From: JBCCGI01 sp039029355
Lineage (GTDB): Bacteria > Planctomycetota > UBA1135 > GCA-002686595
DNA length: 64,000 bases
Direction of reading: 5' to 3'
Assembly (NCBI GenBank): GCA_039029355.1
Contig: JBCCGI010000010.1
Span: 1 to 64,000, forward strand
A program made the translations under genes and the position numbers. Positions 59,654 to 64,000 of the stretch are shown piece by piece (within the stretch, counting starts at the first letter, position 1; each line of letters begins with the position of its first letter). The notes under the pieces are model-generated. The model searched no databases. It was given only the letters and a program-made list of their open reading frames with translations, and was not told the DNA's origin.

Positions 59654-59675
59654 ACACGGCCCCGCGGGGCCGTGT
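59654..59675 (+). terminator. 22-bp perfect palindrome after yhhQ
   Basis: ACACGGCCCCG followed by CGGGGCCGTGT, starting 18 nt after the stop. As RNA it gives a nine- to ten-base-pair hairpin. No T tract. Confidence 0.55.
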
Positions 59676-59694
59676 CGTGTGCAGCTGCAAGGGA

Positions 59695-59765
59695 GTGGGT
59701 GGAGGGACCCTGGGGCCACGGTTGCCTCTTGCGAGGACCGGGTGTGTGTCTGATCACTCACCCAC
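59695..59765 (+). ncRNA. Possible structured RNA in a convergent spacer
   Basis: GTGGGTG (59695-59701) pairs with CACCCAC (59759-59765); inside, ACCC (59707-59710) with GGGT (59740-59743); innermost GGT-CCTC (59720-59728) with GAGG-ACC (59733-59739) and a TTGC loop. Three nested stems in 71 nt of non-coding DNA. No known RNA family recognised. Confidence 0.3.
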
Positions 59766-59781
59766 CTGACTCTGTCGTACC

Positions 59782-59800
59782 GCGGGAGCGCGAATCCCGC
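59782..59800 (-). terminator. Hairpin after the FKBP gene
   Basis: GCGGGA (59782-59787) pairs with TCCCGC (59795-59800), 35 nt beyond the minus-strand stop. Likely end of the speA-FKBP transcript; no T tract. Confidence 0.4.
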
Positions 59801-59834
59801 TATCCCCTTTCTCGGCGCGGGAGCTCCGCGCGCG

Positions 59835-60302
59835 CTACTCCTCGCCGTGCACGGCCACAACCTTCAGCTTGAAGGTGACGTCCTGGCCCGCCAGCGGGTG
59901 GTTGCCGTCGAGGATCACCTCTTCGTCACTGGCCTCGACGATACGCATTTCCATTTCGTCGTCCTCGCCGTCGCCCTGCGGCGGCGCCTCGTCCTCGTCG
60001 AAGCGGAGCACGACCGTGATCCACTCGCCGCGGGCGAGCTCGACGTCGGCGGGGAACTCGGTCCGTGGAACCGAGATGATGCCGTCGGGGTTGTGCGCGC
60101 CGTAGGCGTCCTCGGGGCCGAGGGTGAGGTCGAGCTCCGCGCCCTCCTCCTTGCCGAGCAGAGCACTCTCCAGGCCCGGCGGCAGCACGCCGTCGCCCTG
60201 GATGATCGAGATCGGACCCTCGTCGCTGCTCTCGAAGAGCTCGCCGTCGGCGTCGTAGACCTCGTAGCTCAGCTCGACCACAGAGCCGGTATCGATCTTC
60301 AT
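59835..60302 (-). CDS. FKBP-type peptidyl-prolyl isomerase, SlyD-like
   Basis: 155 residues. N-terminal FKBP strand pair (VVELSYEVYDADGELFESS, GPISIIQGDGVLPPGLESALLGKEEG), then a chaperone insert-in-flap of about 70 residues, then HPLAGQDVTFKLKVVAVH: the SlyD plan. The metal-binding His-rich tail of enterobacterial SlyD is absent. Cytoplasmic folding helper. The start ATG overlaps the speA stop (ATGA), so the two are made together, an unusual pairing. Confidence 0.87.
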   Translation of the reverse strand: MKIDTGSVVELSYEVYDADGELFESSDEGPISIIQGDGVLPPGLESALLGKEEGAELDLTLGPEDAYGAHNPDGIISVPRTEFPADVELARGEWITVVLRFDEDEAPPQGDGEDDEMEMRIVEASDEEVILDGNHPLAGQDVTFKLKVVAVHGEE

Positions 60303-62221
60303 CGAGTCTCCGTATCGCGGGTCAGGTAGGTGTAGCCGGCCAGCCCGGCCTTGAACCGCTTCAGGACCCGCGCGGACTCCTCGAAGCTGATGCGATCCTC
60401 GTCGATGGCCTGCTCGATCTTGCGGCGCAGTCGCGCCTCGAGCTCGGCCTGGAAGAACTCGACGTACGAGAGAACCTCGTCGACCCGGTCGCCGGGCACC
60501 ACGTGCGTAAGCCGCGGCCGCCCGTCGCCGTTCATGTCGACGTGGACGACGTTGGTGTCGCCAAAGAGGTTGTGCATGTCCCCGAGGATCTCCTGGTAGG
60601 CGCCTACCAGGAAGAAGCCGAGGTAGTAGGGCTCGTCGGGGCGGAGGGCGTGCAGCTCGAGCGTGCGCTTCACGTCGCGCAGGTCGATGAAGCGGTCGAT
60701 CTTTCCGTCCGAGTCGCAGGTGATGTCGGCGAGCACGGCGCGCCGCGCCGGCTCCTCGTCGTTGCGGTGGAGCGGCAGCACCGGGAAGAGCTGCTGGATC
60801 GCCCACGAGTCCGGCATCGACTGGAAGATCGAGAAGTTGAGGAAGTACGTGTCCGCCATGTCGCGCTCCAGCCCCGCCAGGTCGTCCGGGACGTAGGAGA
60901 GCGCGCGGGTGATGCGCAGGATCTTCTCGCACGTGCGCCAGAAGAACTCCTCGATGCGCGCACGCTCGGGCAGGCTGAGCTGGCCGACGTTGAAGAGCGT
61001 CATCCCCTCGTCGCGCAGCTGCAGCGCGTCGTGGTACGACTCCTGGAAGTTCTTCGAGCTGACGCCTTCGCACACGTCGGCGAAGCTCTTGATGATCTCG
61101 GGCTCGTCCTCCTCCGGTGCGGACGGGATCCCGACGCCCGAGAAGTCCGATACGCTCAACACCTCGGCGACCAGCACCGCGTGGTGGGCGGTCAGCGCAC
61201 GACCGGACTCGGTGATCAGCGTCGGCTCGGGGATCCCGGCCTCGGCGCACGCCTCCTTGGTGTGGTAGACGACGTCGTTGGCGTACTCCTGCAGGCTGTA
61301 GTTCACCGACGACTCGAAGTCGGTCTTCGACCCGTCGTAGTCGATCCCGAGGCCTCCGCCGACGTCGAACATCTCGATCCCCGCGCCCATGCGGTGCAGC
61401 CCAACGAGCGTGCGTGTCGCTTCGCGCAGCGCGTTCTTGAGCGAGCGGATGTGCGTGATCTGGCTGCCGAGGTGGAAGTGCAGCAGCTTCAGGCAGTGCA
61501 GCATGTCGCGCCCGCGCAGCGTCTCGACGAGCAGCACGATCTGGCGCGTCGTCAGGCCGAACTTCGAGCGATCTCCGCCGGAGTCCTTCCAGCGCCCCGC
61601 GCCCGCGCCGCCCAGCTTGCTGCGCACGCCCAGGAGCGGCTCGATGCCGGTTTCGTCCGACACCTGCAGCACGGTCTCTAGTTCCGAGAGCTTCTCGATC
61701 ACCAGCACGACGCGCGTCCCGAGCCGGCTGGTGAGCAGCGCCGTCTCGACGTACTCGCGGTCCTTGTAGCCGTTGCAGATGACCAGCCGATCGTCGCCGG
61801 AGTAGGCGGCCATGACGGCCAGCAGCTCGGGCTTGCTGCCGACCTCGATGCCCATCCCGTGCTTGCGGCCCTCCTCGAACAGCGCGTCGACCAGGTGCCG
61901 CTGCTGGTTGACCTTGATCGGGAACACCAGGCGGTAGTCGCCGCCGTAGCCGTACTCCTCCTTCGCCGTCGCGAAGGCCGTCGCCATCTGCCGCACGCGC
62001 GTCCGAACGATGCCGTCGAAGCGCAGCAGGATCGGCGCCTGGATCCCGCGCCGCTGGATCTGCTGGATGAGGTTGTGGAGGTCGATCGCCGGCTCACCCT
62101 CTTCGCGGAAGGGGCCGTTCGGTCGGGCCTCGACGTTGCCCGCCTCGTTGATACGGAAGTACCCGGCGCTCCAGTTCGGAACGTTGTAGAGGGTCTCGCT
62201 GTCTTCGTGCTTCCAGGGCAT
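60299..62221 (-). CDS. speA: Biosynthetic arginine decarboxylase
   Basis: PLP enzyme that turns arginine into agmatine, the first step of the agmatine route to polyamines. 640 residues, in line with the 630-660 of the family. Seen: N-terminal WSAGYFRINEAGNVEARP, PLP lysine region YRLVFPIKVNQQRHLVD, HFHLGSQI, FDVGGGLGIDYDGS, the acidic substrate loop LITESGRALTAHHAVLVAEV, DTYFLNFSIFQSMPDSWAI and the C-terminal FFLVGAYQEILGDMHNLFGD. ATG 62221 with a TATACT box at 62239-62244. An open frame to 63226 upstream is only antisense to the next gene. Coupled to an FKBP isomerase. Confidence 0.94.
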   Translation of the reverse strand: MPWKHEDSETLYNVPNWSAGYFRINEAGNVEARPNGPFREEGEPAIDLHNLIQQIQRRGIQAPILLRFDGIVRTRVRQMATAFATAKEEYGYGGDYRLVFPIKVNQQRHLVDALFEEGRKHGMGIEVGSKPELLAVMAAYSGDDRLVICNGYKDREYVETALLTSRLGTRVVLVIEKLSELETVLQVSDETGIEPLLGVRSKLGGAGAGRWKDSGGDRSKFGLTTRQIVLLVETLRGRDMLHCLKLLHFHLGSQITHIRSLKNALREATRTLVGLHRMGAGIEMFDVGGGLGIDYDGSKTDFESSVNYSLQEYANDVVYHTKEACAEAGIPEPTLITESGRALTAHHAVLVAEVLSVSDFSGVGIPSAPEEDEPEIIKSFADVCEGVSSKNFQESYHDALQLRDEGMTLFNVGQLSLPERARIEEFFWRTCEKILRITRALSYVPDDLAGLERDMADTYFLNFSIFQSMPDSWAIQQLFPVLPLHRNDEEPARRAVLADITCDSDGKIDRFIDLRDVKRTLELHALRPDEPYYLGFFLVGAYQEILGDMHNLFGDTNVVHVDMNGDGRPRLTHVVPGDRVDEVLSYVEFFQAELEARLRRKIEQAIDEDRISFEESARVLKRFKAGLAGYTYLTRDTETR

Positions 62222-62238
62222 CGGGAAAAGGGCGGCGC

Positions 62239-62244
62239 AGTATA
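62239..62244 (-). promoter_or_regulatory. -10-like box before speA
   Basis: Minus-strand TATACT followed by GCGCCGCCC, 17 nt before the ATG. Confidence 0.4.
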
Positions 62245-62576
62245 GGGAAGCCCAGCCGTGTGGAACACGGAACCCGCTCCGCGGGCGGTTCGTCTTTAGA
62301 AACGACGCGGCTCTTTGAGCAATCCGGAGGATGGGACGAGGCTCGCGGACGGGCCCGGGCCGGTTGGGCCCGCCGACGCGGCCCGGACACGACGGGCTCG
62401 GGCGGGTCCTCGTCCCCGGAGAAGCCGCGCCCACGACCTTCGGGTCGCCGGTCCGGTAGGCGCCCTGCCAGGACGCACGAGCTCGATGGAGCGCGCCCCC
62501 GCGGAGGCTTCCGCCGGGCGAGCACAGCTGCTGCTGCCGGACCGTGGCCGGCGAGCCGGCCTGCGCGAAGCGCCGG

Positions 62577-62598
62577 GCCCCCGACGTACCCCGGGGGC
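62577..62598 (-). terminator. Hairpin after the dihydrouridine synthase gene
   Basis: GCCCCCG/CGGGGGC, seven perfect pairs with an 8-nt loop, downstream of the minus-strand stop at 62635. No T tract. Confidence 0.45.
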
Positions 62599-62634
62599 AT
62601 TCGGCCGAGGCATCGCGCGAGCCGCCGCCGGCGT

Positions 62635-63624
62635 TCAGGCCTTCCCGGTGCGAAGGGGAACCGGGAAGGCCGCCTCTCCCTCGGTGGCGGCCTCCAGTCG
62701 AGCGAAGAGCCGCGCGGGCTCGCGCTCGCGCAGCCAGCTGCGTCGGTCGTCGCCCTGCAGCCCGCCGGCGGTCCAGTACTGCATCAGCTGCTTGATCCGC
62801 CCCGCGCGGCCCCGCGCGGCCATGCCGGCGCGGTGCTCGAGCTCGTCCGCGTACTCCAACAGGAAACGGGCGGCCTCGCGCACGTCGACCTCGCGCCCGC
62901 TGAAGATCCACGGATCGCCGAGCGCCGCGCGCCCGATCATCGCGTAGGCGCAGCCGGTTTCCGCCAAGAGGCGCGCGATGTCGGCGTGCCGTTCGATGCC
63001 TCCGTTGCCGCACACCGGCAGCGAGGTCGCCGCGACCGCGCGGCGCAGCCGGGCCCAGTCGGCGGTGGGGCGGTAGCCCTCGCTCCGCGTGCGGCAGTGG
63101 ACGGTGAGGAGCGCCGCTCCGCCCGACTCGACCGCGCGCGCGAGCTCCTCCAGGAGCCGGTCGTCCTCGCCGCCCGCGCGGATCTTCGCCGTAACGGGCA
63201 CGCGTCCGCCGACGGCCTCGACGCACACCGCGACCAGCTCTTCGACCCGCGGGGGGTCATCGAGCAGCGCGCTCCCTGCGCACCCGCGCAGCGCGCCCTT
63301 TGCGGGGCAGCCGAAGTTGAGGTCGAGCAGGGGCGCGCCGGCGTCGACGGCGCGCGCCGCGCTCTCCGCGACGGCGCCGAGGTCCGAGCCCATCAGCTGC
63401 AACCCGACCGGCGCTTCGAAGCGGTGCGGTCCGAGGTGCCGCTTCAGCGTGCGCACCGGCAGCGGATACGCCGCGACGCGCGCAAACTCGGTGAACGCGC
63501 CCCCGAGCTGCGCGGCGGGGTTGCGCGCGAGCACGAGGTCGCGGAAGCAGGGCTCGGTCACGCCCTCCATCGGCGCGAGGAGGGCCGGCCCGGTGAACGG
63601 AAGCGCGGTCGACACGCCCGTCAT
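62635..63624 (-). CDS. tRNA-dihydrouridine synthase
   Basis: FMN enzyme that reduces uridine in tRNA D-loops. 329 residues. TIM-barrel marks: LLAPMEGVTEPCFRDLV at the N-terminus, VGLQLMGSD, the catalytic Cys in LDLNFGCPAKGALRGCAGSALL, VTAKIRAG, LTVHCRTRSEGY, VCGNGGI and AMIGRAALGDPWIF. A helical RNA-binding tail follows. Subgroup (DusA/B/C) not assigned: GCPAKGALRG departs a little from the usual GCP-x-x-K. ATG 63624 overlaps the kinase stop (ATGA). Confidence 0.9.
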   Translation of the reverse strand: MTGVSTALPFTGPALLAPMEGVTEPCFRDLVLARNPAAQLGGAFTEFARVAAYPLPVRTLKRHLGPHRFEAPVGLQLMGSDLGAVAESAARAVDAGAPLLDLNFGCPAKGALRGCAGSALLDDPPRVEELVAVCVEAVGGRVPVTAKIRAGGEDDRLLEELARAVESGGAALLTVHCRTRSEGYRPTADWARLRRAVAATSLPVCGNGGIERHADIARLLAETGCAYAMIGRAALGDPWIFSGREVDVREAARFLLEYADELEHRAGMAARGRAGRIKQLMQYWTAGGLQGDDRRSWLREREPARLFARLEAATEGEAAFPVPLRTGKA

Positions 63625-64000
63625 CCTATCGGCGTCGGCGCGACCGGGAGCTCCAGATAGAAGGTCGTTCCATCGCCCGGCGAGCTGTCCACGCGCACCT
63701 GCCCGCCGTGCAGCGCCGCCGCGTGCTTCACGATCGCGAGCCCCAGCCCGGTGCCGCCGATCGCCCGCGAGCGGGCGGTGTCGACGCGGTAGAAGCGCTC
63801 GAAGATGCGGGTGACGTGCTCGGGAGGGATGCCCGGTCCGCTGTCCTCGACCGCCAGCGTCAGCTGCGCGGCGTCGCCGGGGCCGCCTTCCCGCGTGGCG
63901 CCTGAGACCCGCACCCGCCCGCCCTCGGGCGTGTACTTGACCGCGTTGTCGAGCAGGTTGGACAGCGCCTGGTGCAGCAGCCCGGGATCGACCTGGAGCC
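63621..64000 (-). CDS. Sensor histidine kinase, C-terminal part
   Basis: Partial: the gene starts beyond base 64000. The visible 125 residues are the ATPase part with N box (LSNLLDNAVKYTPEGG), G1 (DSGPGIP), F box (IFERFYRVDTARSR) and G2 (GTGLGLAIVKHA), ending in GTTFYLELPVAPTPIG. This is the PhoR/ResE-like class. Its stop overlaps the dihydrouridine synthase start by 4 nt, an odd operon partner for a kinase. Confidence 0.88.
   Translation of the reverse strand, partial: LQVDPGLLHQALSNLLDNAVKYTPEGGRVRVSGATREGGPGDAAQLTLAVEDSGPGIPPEHVTRIFERFYRVDTARSRAIGGTGLGLAIVKHAAALHGGQVRVDSSPGDGTTFYLELPVAPTPIG

Larger units (their letters stand above)
62222..62634. other. 413-bp intergenic region, hairpin-rich, no gene found
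   Basis: Holds the speA promoter-like TATACT (62239-62244, minus). CGACC-TTCG-GGTCG (62434-62447) is a UUCG-capped hairpin. GCCCCCG (62577-62583) and CGGGGGC (62592-62598) form a stem 37 nt after the dihydrouridine synthase stop and probably end that transcript. I looked for RNase P, tmRNA, SRP and 6S signatures and saw none. Confidence 0.4.

Noticed and set aside
59782..59812. tRNA T-arm look-alike (GCGCGAATCCC)
   Set aside because: No matching acceptor, D-arm or anticodon arm within tRNA distance on either strand; it reads better as a hairpin after the FKBP gene.
62222..62634. RNase P, tmRNA, SRP or 6S RNA gene
   Set aside because: None of the conserved core strings of these RNAs could be found on either strand.
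1..64000. CRISPR arrays, insertion sequences and prophage genes
   Set aside because: No spaced direct repeats, transposase, integrase or phage structural gene was seen.

Overview
This is a GC-rich bacterial chromosome segment (about 70% G+C) with tightly packed genes and no rRNA, tRNA, CRISPR array or insertion sequence that I can see. Secreted beta-propeller/di-haem cytochromes, sigma factors fused to carboxypeptidase-regulatory repeats, PQQ-like propellers, many small lipoproteins and NACHT proteins with formylglycine-enzyme-like tails together suggest an uncultivated Planctomycetota-like lineage. That assignment is inference from gene content only.

Layout. 1-6254 (minus): start of an alternative complex III operon (actA, actB; actB leaves the window), a redox two-component pair of RegB/RegA type, and a two-gene ABC exporter. 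6332-13185: pyrC, then a divergent pair of large proteins that each join an ECF-type sigma factor, a membrane helix and carboxypeptidase-regulatory-like repeats; a perfect 16-bp palindrome lies between them. 13274-19839: an aspartate-rich lipoprotein, two unknown proteins and an OmpR-type two-component pair. 19975-25573: a propeller/di-haem cytochrome, then cobT-cobS behind a cobalamin riboswitch. 25573-38817: serine hydrolase, a transporter-like/spermidine synthase-like/TPR-like fusion, a second OmpR-type pair, a spondin-domain protein, a tiny Cys-rich lipoprotein missed by length cut-offs, an arylsulfotransferase-like lipoprotein, a secreted unknown, a cupin and a sodium:solute symporter.

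38850-45057 holds two convergent NACHT NTPases with different N-termini. Their 3' ends are nearly the same at DNA level, except for a final block in which almost every difference falls in codon positions 1 and 2 and changes the residue. This resembles the variable region of a diversity-generating retroelement target on a defence-type NTPase, and is the most interesting signal in the window. No reverse transcriptase or template repeat is visible here.

45117-64000: alkaline-phosphatase-family hydrolase and Rieske protein (divergent, with a 13+13-bp inverted repeat between them), a lipoprotein with a decayed partial tandem copy, PpiC-like lipoprotein, DUF983 protein and mutM, PQQ-like propeller, SLC13-type transporter, a duplicated NTF2-like protein, EF-P with an EfpL-like tip loop, a second propeller/di-haem cytochrome, YhhQ-type transporter, arginine decarboxylase coupled to an FKBP isomerase, and tRNA-dihydrouridine synthase coupled to a histidine kinase that runs off the right edge.

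Many genes are translationally coupled by ATGA or TGATG overlaps. Several starts have a GGCTAnnnT-like hexamer only 6-24 nt upstream and no Shine-Dalgarno sequence, which suggests short-leader or leaderless transcripts.
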